Below, piece after piece: positions 17,742 to 26,318 of a stretch of DNA of 64,000 nucleotides. Numbering within the stretch: the stretch's first letter is position 1; every line of letters starts with the position of its first letter. The position numbers and the translations under genes were made by a program. The notes beneath the pieces were generated by a model. The model was not told where the DNA came from. It searched no databases and worked only from the letters and a program-made list of their open reading frames with translations. The stretch is taken from the NCBI GenBank assembly GCA_031275405.1, contig JAISOV010000047.1, forward strand, positions 1 to 64,000. Reading direction: 5' to 3'. The DNA comes from Clostridium sp. Its GTDB lineage: Bacteria > Bacillota > Clostridia > Lachnospirales > Lachnospiraceae.

Positions 17742-18965
17742 GTGTTCACAGCGATGGGAAAGAAAGCCGGGAATCAAACAAACAAGGCGCCGTCCTACGG
17801 TCGCCGTCCGGGCGCCAGGCTGCGCGGCGTCTTAGGAGGGCTGGCGCTGGCGCTGTCGGTGAACGCGTTCCCCGTGGTTTCCCATGCGACCAGCAGCACA
17901 CAGCGAGAAATCGACCGGGTGCAAGGGGAAAAGAACGCCTTAGAACAGGGTCTGAACCAGAAGCAGGAAGAAGTAGGCGGAATGAAAGGGGAGCAGAACA
18001 GCCTGCAGGCGAAGCTGAACAGCCTGAACGAGCAGCTGACGCAGGTCAGCAGCAATCTGGCGTCCTTGGAGCAGCAGATCCGCGACAAGGAACAGGAGAT
18101 CGCGCTTACATTGGCGGCTTTGGCGCAGGCCAGGACTACGGAAGCCTGGCAATACGAATGCATGAAACGGAGGATCCGGAATACCTATGAGAACGGAGAA
18201 GAGGACTACCTGGGAATTTTCTTTGGCACGAGAAGCATTTCGGAGCTGCTGAACGCGGCGGACTACAAGGAACAGGTGGCCGCCTACGACCGGAGGAAGC
18301 TGGAAGAATACGAAGAGAACCGCAGATACATCGAAGAAGAGGAAGCCCGGCTCGAACGGGAAAAAAAGGAACTGGACGTCCTGAAGGTAAAGGCGGAGAC
18401 GGAGAAGAGCAAGGTGGCGGGGCTGATCAGCCAGACGAGCAGCCACATTGCCCAGTATGCGGATCAGATCAGTCAGGCGGAGGCGGAAGCGCTGGCTTAT
18501 GAAGCGGAGATCCGGAAAAAAGAAGAGGATCTGACCGCCCTGAAAAAGAAGCTGGCGGAAGAGCTGAGGCTGTCGCGGCAGGCGGCGAACGCCACCTGGA
18601 GGAGTATTTCCGAGGTCACTTTTGAAGAGGGCGACCGCTACCTGCTGGCCAACCTGATCTATTGTGAAGCCGGCGGGGAACCCTATGACGGACAAGTCGC
18701 GGTGGGGGCGGTGGTGATCAACCGGGTGCTAAGTTCCGTATTCCCGGATACGGTAGTCGGCGTGATCTATCAGCCGGTTCAGTTTTCCCCGGTGGCGAGC
18801 GGCAGACTGGGGCTTGCGCTGGCGCAGAACCGTGCCACCGCCAGCTGTTACCGGGCGGCGGATGAAGCCATGTCGGGCATGACGAACGTGGGGAACTGTG
18901 TCTTTTTCAGGACGCCTATAGAGGGATTGAGCGGTATCTCGATCGGAGGGCATATTTTCTATTAG
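17742..18965 (+). CDS. Secreted coiled-coil protein with SleB-type cell wall hydrolase domain
   Basis: A 407-aa exported protein. A signal peptide at about residues 20-50 ends near VVSHATSS. A long PcsB-like coiled coil follows (about residues 52-285, rich in E, Q and K). The C-terminal Hydrolase_2 (SleB/CwlJ) domain starts at ERDRYLLANLIYCEAGGEPYDGQ-like sequence, with catalytic Glu in YCEAGGEP and closing GNCVFFRTP and GGHIFY. SleB and CwlJ degrade spore cortex; joined to a coiled coil, this version may act at division or in germination. GGAGG lies 3 nt before a GTG (17742) and 15 nt before the first ATG (17754), so the exact start is unsure. Confidence 0.9.
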   Translation: MFTAMGKKAGNQTNKAPSYGRRPGARLRGVLGGLALALSVNAFPVVSHATSSTQREIDRVQGEKNALEQGLNQKQEEVGGMKGEQNSLQAKLNSLNEQLTQVSSNLASLEQQIRDKEQEIALTLAALAQARTTEAWQYECMKRRIRNTYENGEEDYLGIFFGTRSISELLNAADYKEQVAAYDRRKLEEYEENRRYIEEEEARLEREKKELDVLKVKAETEKSKVAGLISQTSSHIAQYADQISQAEAEALAYEAEIRKKEEDLTALKKKLAEELRLSRQAANATWRSISEVTFEEGDRYLLANLIYCEAGGEPYDGQVAVGAVVINRVLSSVFPDTVVGVIYQPVQFSPVASGRLGLALAQNRATASCYRAADEAMSGMTNVGNCVFFRTPIEGLSGISIGGHIFY

Positions 18966-19015
18966 AAATCCTAAGGAAAAGAGGGCGGCGGGGATCCTTC
19001 GGAAGCTGCCGCGCC

Positions 19016-19495
19016 TTACAGCCCCAATCGGTTCAGTTCGGTGGAAAGGCAGTCAAACCGATTTTGGTAGAGGATCCCGAGCAGACGGTTCAGACGGCGC
19101 AGGGCGGCGGTCAGACGACCTGCCGTGACCAGTCCGCTTTCCAGCGCGTCCGCCAACTCGTCCAAGTCCATGACCTGGATGGCGCCGTCCGGATAAAGGA
19201 TGACATCGACGATCAGGTCGGTGACGACCAAGGCGCCGGCGGCTTCGTCCTGCTCGTAGTCCACGATGTCGCAGTACCAATAGAGCAGGGTACCGTCCGT
19301 GCGATAGAACTTGCTGATCTTGTATCCTTCTTCCAGAAAATAACAGGAGCAGCCGCGGGAAAAGGAAATCTTGGGCTTCAACGTGTTCCAGGTCGTAATG
19401 ATCACGTCTGCGGTCTGCTTGACGATGACATCGTCTTTCAGGAAAATACATTCCGGAGGGATAAGGCGTTTCCGGTACAGTTTCAATACGCTCAT
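19016..19495 (-). CDS. DUF402 family protein
   Basis: A 159-aa cytoplasmic protein with the DUF402 fold signature: ISFSRGCSCYFLEEGYKISKFYRTDGTLLYWYCDIVDY and VVTDLIVDVILYPDGAIQVMDLDELADAL. Relatives include nucleoside tri/diphosphate phosphatases (Ntdp), but the activity is not certain here. ATG at 19495 has GAGGG 5 nt upstream; a GTG 12 nt earlier is possible. It is convergent with the SleB-like gene. Confidence 0.85.
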   Translation of the reverse strand: MSVLKLYRKRLIPPECIFLKDDVIVKQTADVIITTWNTLKPKISFSRGCSCYFLEEGYKISKFYRTDGTLLYWYCDIVDYEQDEAAGALVVTDLIVDVILYPDGAIQVMDLDELADALESGLVTAGRLTAALRRLNRLLGILYQNRFDCLSTELNRLGL

Positions 19496-19507
19496 GGGAT
19501 CCCTCAC

Positions 19508-19776
19508 TCTTATCGTGGCGGTCGTCCGGGCGGCGGGAAGCTTGGGAAAAGCTTCTGTTACCAGAATACTACTATAGATAGGGAAAGGAAGTCAACCGTT
19601 ATTTTTGACCGGCCGGGAAAAGAGGCTGCCGCATTTTTTCGGTTCCCATAGAGTGACAGCCGCAGTTCGCCAAAATGCTGATCGATCATTATGAGCCGGA
19701 TGATAGGAAGGCCATTCGGCAGTTTGTGCGGGAAAGCTGCATGGACGGCATGGACTTATGATTTTTTATTTCCTGC
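19508..19776. other. Gap with a possible gene remnant
   Basis: No complete gene. A short plus-strand frame at about 19664-19761 reads QFAKMLIDHYEPDDRKAIRQ and on to a TGA. It looks like a C-terminal coding remnant but has no start signal. I do not recognise the family. Confidence 0.3.
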
Positions 19777-19805
19777 TTGATTTTGTAAGGCAAAAGAATT
19801 ATGAT
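19777..19805 (+). promoter_or_regulatory. Candidate promoter of the xylulokinase operon
   Basis: TTGATT (19777-19782) and TATGAT (19800-19805) spaced 17 nt, giving a leader of about 115 nt. Confidence 0.55.
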
Positions 19806-19928
19806 AAATTCAGTATCACCGCTTACCGTGTAGCCGTTTCAGGAACTGTTACGGAGTCGCCTGTACCGATGAGCGAGCGGTTTTCGTCAGGACGGGGGGT
19901 ACCGTTCCGAAGGTGGGAAGGAGTTCAT

Positions 19929-21401
19929 ATGTTGTACATAGGCGTGGATTTGGGTACGTCCGCCGTAAAGCTGCTGCTGATGGACAGCGAGGGGCATATC
20001 CGCAATATGGTCTCTAAGGAATACCCGCTGTTTTTCCCGCAGCCTGGGTGGAGCGAGCAGAATCCGCAGGACTGGTACGAGCAGACCTGTATCGGGATCC
20101 GGGAGCTGATCCGGGATGAGGATAAGAGCCGGGTGGCGGGAATCAGCTTCGGCGGACAGATGCACGGGCTTGTCATTCTGGACAAGGACGATCAGGTCAT
20201 TCGACCTGCCATTCTGTGGAATGACGGCAGGACTTATGAGGAATGCGACTATCTGAATGAAGTCGTCGGAAGAGAGAAACTGTCACAGTATACGGCAAAT
20301 ATTTCCTTTGCCGGATTTACAGCGCCCAAGATTCTGTGGGTGAAGAACAAAGAACCGGAAAATTTCCAAAGAATCGCCAAAATCATGCTTCCGAAAGACT
20401 ACCTTGCCTATCAGCTGACAGGCGTCCACTGTACGGATGTGTCGGACGCTTCCGGCATGTTGCTGTTCGACGTGAAGAACCGCAGATGGTCCGGGGAAAT
20501 GTGCGGGATCTGCGGGATTCCTCCGTCTATGCTGGCAAAATGTTATGAAAGCTATGAAGCGGTGGGGACGCTGCTTCCGGAGATCGCGCGCAAGCTGGGG
20601 CTTTCTTCTACGGTCAAGGTGGCGGCCGGCGCCGGCGACAACGCGGCGGCGGCGGTAGGAAGCGGAACCGTAGGAGACGGCAGGTGCAACATTTCCCTGG
20701 GAACCAGCGGAACGATTTTTATTTCCTCTCCTCGTTTCGGCGTGGATAAATACAACGCGCTCCACTCTTTTGCCCATGCGGACGGGCATTACCATTTCAT
20801 GGGCTGTATGCTTAGCGCGGCTTCCTGTAACAAATGGTGGATGGACGACATTGTGGGTACGAAGGATTACGCCGCCGAGCAGGAGGGGATCACGAAGCTT
20901 GGAGAGAACCGCGTCTTTTTCCTGCCGTATCTGATGGGAGAGCGTTCCCCCCACAATGATCCCGACGCCAGAGGAACCTTCATCGGCATGACCATGGACA
21001 CTACCCGGGCGGACATGACCCAGGCGGTGCTAGAGGGCGTGGTCTTTGCCTTGCGTGATTCCTTGGAGGTGGCGAAATCCCTGGGGATCCGCCTGGAGCG
21101 CACGAAGATCTGCGGCGGCGGCGCGAGAAGTCCATTGTGGAAAAAACTGGTCGCCAATATCCTGAACCTGAAAGTGGACGTGATGGAATCGGAAGAAGGC
21201 CCGGCACTGGGAGCCGCTATGTTGGCGGCGGTCGCCTGCGGAGCGTATCCGGACGTGGAGACCGTTGCCGCCAAGGTGGTGAAAGTGGTGGAAACGATAG
21301 AGCCGGATCCGGTACTAGTGGAAAAATATGAAAGGCGTTATGGACAGTTCCGGAAGATCTATCCGGCGTGTAAGCCGCTGTTCGGGCTGCTGAAAGAGTA
21401 G
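19929..21401 (+). CDS. xylB: Xylulokinase (FGGY family)
   Basis: Phosphorylates D-xylulose to xylulose 5-phosphate. The 490-aa protein has the actin-like ATPase fold of FGGY kinases: LYIGVDLGTSAVKLLLMD, the family motif GISFGGQMHGLVILDKDD, ATP site NISLGTSGTIFISS, and KICGGGARSPLWKKLVANIL. GQMHG and WNDGRT favour xylulokinase over glycerol or ribulose kinase. GGGAAGGAG lies 5-6 nt before ATG 19929; the frame is open further upstream with no site. The sugar isomerase gene follows 21 nt later, so the two probably feed one pentose into the pentose phosphate pathway. Confidence 0.93.
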   Translation: MLYIGVDLGTSAVKLLLMDSEGHIRNMVSKEYPLFFPQPGWSEQNPQDWYEQTCIGIRELIRDEDKSRVAGISFGGQMHGLVILDKDDQVIRPAILWNDGRTYEECDYLNEVVGREKLSQYTANISFAGFTAPKILWVKNKEPENFQRIAKIMLPKDYLAYQLTGVHCTDVSDASGMLLFDVKNRRWSGEMCGICGIPPSMLAKCYESYEAVGTLLPEIARKLGLSSTVKVAAGAGDNAAAAVGSGTVGDGRCNISLGTSGTIFISSPRFGVDKYNALHSFAHADGHYHFMGCMLSAASCNKWWMDDIVGTKDYAAEQEGITKLGENRVFFLPYLMGERSPHNDPDARGTFIGMTMDTTRADMTQAVLEGVVFALRDSLEVAKSLGIRLERTKICGGGARSPLWKKLVANILNLKVDVMESEEGPALGAAMLAAVACGAYPDVETVAAKVVKVVETIEPDPVLVEKYERRYGQFRKIYPACKPLFGLLKE

Positions 21402-21422
21402 AAAGATGAAGGAGGATTCAAA

Positions 21423-22922
21423 ATGAGCAATTTACCACAGGCAAATTTACCACAGGTGAAAGTCGGTATCGTGGCGGTGAGCCGCGACTGTTTTCCGGAA
21501 AGCCTGTCCGTGAACAGAAGAAAGGCCCTGATCGCGGCTTACGAAGAAAAGTACGGCAAAGAGGGAATCTATGAATGTCCGGTCTGTATCGTGGAAAGCG
21601 AGATCCACATGGTACAGGCGCTGGAGGATATTCAGGCTGCGGGCTGTAACGCCCTTTGCGTGTACTTGGGCAACTTCGGGCCGGAGATTTCCGAGACCCT
21701 GCTGGCAAAGCATTTTGACGGCCCCGCCCTCTACATCGCGGCGGCCGAGGAAAGCCAGAATGATCTGTCGGGCGGGCGCGGCGACGCTTACTGCGGTATG
21801 CTGAACGCAAGCTACAACTTAAAGCTTCGCGGAGTGAGGGCGTATATCCCTGAGAATCCGGTCGGCACCGCAAAGGAATGCGCGGAGCTGCTGCATGAAT
21901 TCCTGCCTGTCGCAAGGGCGATCATCGGTCTGAGCGGACTGAAAATCATTTCCTTCGGCCCTCGTCCGCTGAATTTCCTGGCCTGTAACGCCCCGATTCA
22001 GCAGCTGTACAATCTCGGGGTGGAGATCGAGGAAAACTCCGAGCTGGATCTGTTTGAAAGCTTCCAGAAGCATGAGGGGGATGGAAGGATTCCCGCCAAG
22101 GTCAAGGAGATGGAGGAAGAGCTTGGCGCGGGCAACCGGAAGCCGGAAGTCCTGCCGAAACTGGCTCAGTATGAGCTGACCCTGTTGGACTGGATCGAGG
22201 CGCACAAGGGCTATCGGAAATACGTTGCGGTGGCCGGGAAATGCTGGCCCGCGTTCCAGACGCAGTTCGGCTTCGTGCCCTGCTATGTGAACAGCCGCCT
22301 GACAGGCATGGGGATCCCGGTTTCCTGTGAAGTGGATATTTACGGCGCGCTGAGCGAGTTCATCGGCACCTGTGTCAGCGACGACGTGGTGACTCTGCTG
22401 GATATTAACAACACCGTGCCGGCCGATATGTATCAGGAGTCCATCCAAGGGAAATTCCAGTATACTCACAATGACACGTTCATGGGCTTCCACTGCGGGA
22501 ACACCAACGCCAAGAAGCTTACCTCTTGCAGCATGAAGTACCAGATGATCATGGCGAGGGCGCTTCCGGAAGAAGTGACCCAAGGCACTTTAGAAGGCGA
22601 CATCCTGCCGGGCGACATTACGTTCTACCGTCTGCAGTCCACCGCCGACTGCAAGCTTCGCGCCTACATCGCGCAAGGCGAGGTGCTTCCGGTGGCTACC
22701 AGATCTTTCGGCGGTATCGGCGTGTTCGCCATCGGGGAGATGAGCCGCTTTTACCGCCACGTCCTGGTGGAGAAGAACTATCCGCACCACGGCGCGGTGG
22801 CGTTCGGGCATTTTGGCAAGGCTCTGTATGAAGTCTTCAAGTATATCGGCGTTCCGGTCTGCGACCTGAACTTTAACCAGCCAAAGGGAATGCTGTATCC
22901 GACGGAAAATCCGTTTGCGTGA
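21423..22922 (+). CDS. L-fucose/L-arabinose isomerase family protein
   Basis: A 499-aa aldose-ketose isomerase of the FucI/AraA superfamily. The early segment VGIVAVSRDCFPESLSVNRR and the C-terminal metal-site region (GEMSRFYRHVLVEKNYPHHGAVAFGH) fit the fucose-isomerase-like group. Its own AGGAGG site lies 7 nt before the ATG, and it is in an operon with xylB. Because the partner kinase is a xylulokinase, the substrate may be an aldopentose rather than L-fucose; the sequence does not decide. Cytoplasmic, no signal peptide. Confidence 0.88.
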   Translation: MSNLPQANLPQVKVGIVAVSRDCFPESLSVNRRKALIAAYEEKYGKEGIYECPVCIVESEIHMVQALEDIQAAGCNALCVYLGNFGPEISETLLAKHFDGPALYIAAAEESQNDLSGGRGDAYCGMLNASYNLKLRGVRAYIPENPVGTAKECAELLHEFLPVARAIIGLSGLKIISFGPRPLNFLACNAPIQQLYNLGVEIEENSELDLFESFQKHEGDGRIPAKVKEMEEELGAGNRKPEVLPKLAQYELTLLDWIEAHKGYRKYVAVAGKCWPAFQTQFGFVPCYVNSRLTGMGIPVSCEVDIYGALSEFIGTCVSDDVVTLLDINNTVPADMYQESIQGKFQYTHNDTFMGFHCGNTNAKKLTSCSMKYQMIMARALPEEVTQGTLEGDILPGDITFYRLQSTADCKLRAYIAQGEVLPVATRSFGGIGVFAIGEMSRFYRHVLVEKNYPHHGAVAFGHFGKALYEVFKYIGVPVCDLNFNQPKGMLYPTENPFA

Positions 22923-23118
22923 CGCCCGGGGGCTTACAGAGGACGGCTTCGGAAAGGATACGAAGAAGGGGCCTGATTCGGCGGACTTTGCCGAACAGTC
23001 CTATCAGGAGAAGTCCGCGGCTGAGTTTCTCTGCGGGCTTCTCCGTTTGGCGGTATTGTCTGATCTGCATGCCCGCGCAAGACGGCCTGACAGGAAAAGC
23101 GGGCAGATGGGAGCATGA

Positions 23119-24834
23119 ATGAAACGTAAGATCACGGGAACTCTGTCGGCGGTACTGCTCTGTCTGGTTCTGGCAGCCTGTCAGGGCGCGGCGGACGGCG
23201 GCACGGCGGAGGGCCTGGAAGAGACACAGGGACAGGCCGCTCCGGAGCAGGGGGGAAGCGCCGAAAGCCTTATGCGCGGCTACCACCGGGAGACACGGAT
23301 TCCGGACGACCGTTACCGTACTTTTTATGAAGTGTTCGTCTATTCCTTTTTTGACGGCGACGGCGACGGGATCGGAGATCTGAAAGGGCTTACCCGGAAA
23401 CTGGACTATATCAGCGGCGGCGAGGGAAGCGTACAGGACGGCCTGGGCTGTAACGGCATCTGGCTCATGCCGATCATGCCCTCCCCCACTTATCATAAAT
23501 ATGACGTGGTCGATTATCTGGACATCGACCCGCAGTATGGCAGCATGGAGGACTTTGAGGCTTTCATGGAAGCCTGCCGGGAGCGGGATGTTCATGTGCT
23601 GATCGATCTGGTTCTGAACCATACGTCTTCCGGGCATGAGTGGTTTCGATCCGCCTGTGATTATCTCAGGCGGATCGGCGGACAGGAGCCGGATCCGGCG
23701 CAATGTCCGTATGTGGAGTATTACCATTTCAGCAAAGAAAAAGCAAGCGGCCACTATCCCGTGGAGGGAACCGACTGGTACTATGAGGGAAGCTTCTGGA
23801 GCGAGATGCCGGATCTGAATCTGCAGTCGGAGGCGGTAAGGGCTGAATTTGAAAAAATCACGCAGTTCTGGCTGGACAAGGGAGTGGCGGGGTTCCGCAT
23901 CGATGCCGCGAAGGAGTTTGTGTCCGACCATACCGCACAGAATGTGGAGATTCTGTCATGGCTGGACGCTGCCGTGGCTTCCCAAAGGGAGGACGCCTAT
24001 CTTGTGGCGGAGGTGTGGACGGACATCGACACCTACCAGAAATACTATGCGAGCGGCATAGACAGCGTGTTCAACTTCGCGTTCGCGCAGCAGGGGGGAA
24101 TCATCGCTTCCGCTTTGAATCGGGCTTCGGGAGAAGGAGCGGTCAGTTACGGAAAAGCGGCTGCGGCCTTGGAGGGGCGTTTCGGGGCGTTCCAGCCGGA
24201 CTATGTGGACGCGCCGTTTTATACCAATCATGATACGGCGCGCAGCGCGGGTTATTATTCCGGCGAGGGCGGCACGGAAAAAACCAAGCTGGCACAGGCG
24301 CTGAACCTGATGATGACGGGGAACGTCTTTCTGTACTATGGGGAGGAACTAGGCATGAAAGGCGCCGGAAAGGACGAGAACAAGAGAGCGCCGATGTTCT
24401 GGCAGGAGGATCCGGACGGGGCCGGCATGTGTGAAGGCCCTGCGGACATGGATTCCGTCAAGATGAAATATCCGTCTTTGGAAGCGCAGAAAGCGGACGG
24501 GAACAGTATCTTCTGGTTCGTGAAGGAGGCAATCCGGCTGCGCAATACTTACCCCGCCATTGCGAGGGGGAGCGTCGCCTGCCTGGAAGAATGGTCGGAT
24601 GAAGCGGTCTGCGTGCTGCGCAAGGAGTACCGGGGGGAAGAACTGCTGCTTCTCTGGAACTTGGGAGCGGAAAGGGTACGGCTGGATCTGGGCGAAGTTC
24701 CTCTGGGCGGCGCGAGCGTGGCGGAGGGCGTGGTCGCGGGGGCGCTTCTGACCGGAACGGAAGATGTTGCGAAGGACGGAGGGCAGATCGTGCTGCCGCC
24801 GTATAGCATGGCGGTGTTAAAGGGTGCGGAGTGA
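23119..24834 (+). CDS. GH13 alpha-amylase family lipoprotein
   Basis: Surface-anchored alpha-glucan hydrolase of 571 aa. A lipoprotein signal (VLLCLVLAAC, lipid Cys at about residue 21) precedes an Ala/Gly/Glu linker. The GH13 regions are all visible: VHVLIDLVLNHTS, GVAGFRIDAAKEF with the catalytic Asp, YLVAEVWTD with the acid Glu, and FYTNHDTARS with the transition-state Asp. The C-terminus forms the usual beta-sandwich. It starts 196 nt after the isomerase with GGGAG upstream. Together with the sugar genes before it this suggests polysaccharide use, but a shared transcript is not shown. Confidence 0.92.
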   Translation: MKRKITGTLSAVLLCLVLAACQGAADGGTAEGLEETQGQAAPEQGGSAESLMRGYHRETRIPDDRYRTFYEVFVYSFFDGDGDGIGDLKGLTRKLDYISGGEGSVQDGLGCNGIWLMPIMPSPTYHKYDVVDYLDIDPQYGSMEDFEAFMEACRERDVHVLIDLVLNHTSSGHEWFRSACDYLRRIGGQEPDPAQCPYVEYYHFSKEKASGHYPVEGTDWYYEGSFWSEMPDLNLQSEAVRAEFEKITQFWLDKGVAGFRIDAAKEFVSDHTAQNVEILSWLDAAVASQREDAYLVAEVWTDIDTYQKYYASGIDSVFNFAFAQQGGIIASALNRASGEGAVSYGKAAAALEGRFGAFQPDYVDAPFYTNHDTARSAGYYSGEGGTEKTKLAQALNLMMTGNVFLYYGEELGMKGAGKDENKRAPMFWQEDPDGAGMCEGPADMDSVKMKYPSLEAQKADGNSIFWFVKEAIRLRNTYPAIARGSVACLEEWSDEAVCVLRKEYRGEELLLLWNLGAERVRLDLGEVPLGGASVAEGVVAGALLTGTEDVAKDGGQIVLPPYSMAVLKGAE

Positions 24835-24933
24835 GACATGGAAGCGGCGGGGAAGCAGGGGCGGCGAAGCGGATAAGTAATCCTAGGAGCGGCGGACAGG
24901 CCGGGGCGCGGTGGAGCAGGAGGCATATGCCAT

Positions 24934-26106
24934 ATGTCTGATTATAAGAAGCTTATGGATCGGCTGATCCGGCAGGAAATAGAGAAGGGAGAAATCCACG
25001 GAGCCAGTGCGCTGATCGTGCATAACGGCAAGGAAATCTATCACAAGGTATCCGGGTATGCGGACAAGGAAGCGGGCAGGCCGATGAGCCGGGATACGAT
25101 TTTCCGGCTGTACTCCATGACGAAGCCCGTTACCGCCTGTGCCGTCATGATTCTGGCGGAACGCGGGCAAATCGAACTATGGGAGAGAGTCGGCAAGTAT
25201 CTGCCAGGATTTACAAGACAGAAAGTGTGGAAGCCGGAGGGAGGGTTTGATGAGGCCAGGCGGGATATTACGATCTGGGATCTGCTGCACATGACTTCCG
25301 GAATCCCATATCCGGATGAAACCCATGAGCCGGGGCGGCGGATGGCAGAGGTGTTCCGCAGCTGTATCAGTCGCCGGAAAGCCGGGGAGCGGGTGGATAC
25401 CCAGGAATATATCCGGCTGGCGGCAGAAGTACCTTTGGTGTTCCAGCCGGGGGAAAAGTGGATGTACGGGCTTTCAGCGGATGTGCTGGGGGCGGTGGCG
25501 GAAGCGGCGGCAGGGAAACCCCTGGGTGAGTTTTTCAGGGAGGAATTGTTTCTCCCCTTGGATATGCCGGATACCGGGTTCTTCGTGCCGAAAAAGAAAA
25601 TGCCGCGCTTTGCCGGGAATTACAGCTGGTCGCCGGAAGAAAACAGGCTGACGCCTTATACGGACAGCCACTTAGGAGAATACTACGGGGAAGACGTCGC
25701 CTTTGAATCCGGAGGAGCCGGGCTGGTATCCACCATAGATGATTATCTGCATTTTGCACAGCTGCTGCTGAACAAGGGCGTTTATCAAGGAAAGCGGATA
25801 TTAGGACGTAAAACCGTTGAATTTATGACGCAGGACAGACTGACAGCAAAACAGAAACAGGACTTTACCTGGGACAGCCTGCTGGGGCATGGCTATAGCT
25901 GCTTTCTGCGCATTCTGGCCGATCAGGGGGCGGCGCTCAGCAACGCCGGACTGGGAGAATACGGGTGGGACGGCTGGACGGGCAATTTCTTCACGGTCAG
26001 TCCGGCGGATCATCTGATCATCCTGTATTTCATCCAGAAATGCGGCTCCGGCATGACGCCGATGATGAGGAAACTGCGGCTGGCGGCGTATGCGATGCTG
26101 GAGTGA
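24934..26106 (+). CDS. Beta-lactamase-like serine hydrolase
   Basis: A 390-aa protein of the class C beta-lactamase/esterase superfamily. The nucleophile motif SxxK is SMTK in IFRLYSMTKPVTACAVMI; the tyrosine motif YGLS lies in WMYGLSADVLGAVAE. No signal peptide, so it is probably a cytoplasmic esterase or peptidase rather than a resistance enzyme. The RBS AGCAGGAGG is about 10 nt before ATG 24934, in the same direction as the amylase gene 100 nt upstream. Confidence 0.9.
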   Translation: MSDYKKLMDRLIRQEIEKGEIHGASALIVHNGKEIYHKVSGYADKEAGRPMSRDTIFRLYSMTKPVTACAVMILAERGQIELWERVGKYLPGFTRQKVWKPEGGFDEARRDITIWDLLHMTSGIPYPDETHEPGRRMAEVFRSCISRRKAGERVDTQEYIRLAAEVPLVFQPGEKWMYGLSADVLGAVAEAAAGKPLGEFFREELFLPLDMPDTGFFVPKKKMPRFAGNYSWSPEENRLTPYTDSHLGEYYGEDVAFESGGAGLVSTIDDYLHFAQLLLNKGVYQGKRILGRKTVEFMTQDRLTAKQKQDFTWDSLLGHGYSCFLRILADQGAALSNAGLGEYGWDGWTGNFFTVSPADHLIILYFIQKCGSGMTPMMRKLRLAAYAMLE

Positions 26107-26178
26107 AGGAGGAAGGAGTGCCTGCGCCAACGCCGTAACGACCTCAGCCCGGCGGCGATGCCGGAGTAAGGGAGGGCG

Positions 26179-26292
26179 TCAGTCCTCCGAATCCTGGTCG
26201 GCGGCGACGGCGGAAACCACGGAAGAAACGACGGCGACGATCACCGCGAATAAAATGATGAGAAGTCCTCCTGCCAGTAAGATCCATTCCAT
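26179..26292 (-). CDS. 37-aa single-span membrane protein
   Basis: Small ORF with an excellent AAGGAGG site 9 nt before its ATG. It encodes MEWILLAGGLLIILFAVIVA and continues VVSSVVSAVAADQDSED: one hydrophobic helix (about residues 3-30) and a short acidic cytoplasmic or external tail. It lies 26 nt downstream of the hybrid kinase gene on the same strand, so it may be co-transcribed with it. Function unknown; no family recognised. Confidence 0.7.
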   Translation of the reverse strand: MEWILLAGGLLIILFAVIVAVVSSVVSAVAADQDSED

Positions 26293-26318
26293 TGCTATGA
26301 CCTCCTTGAAAATGAGAT

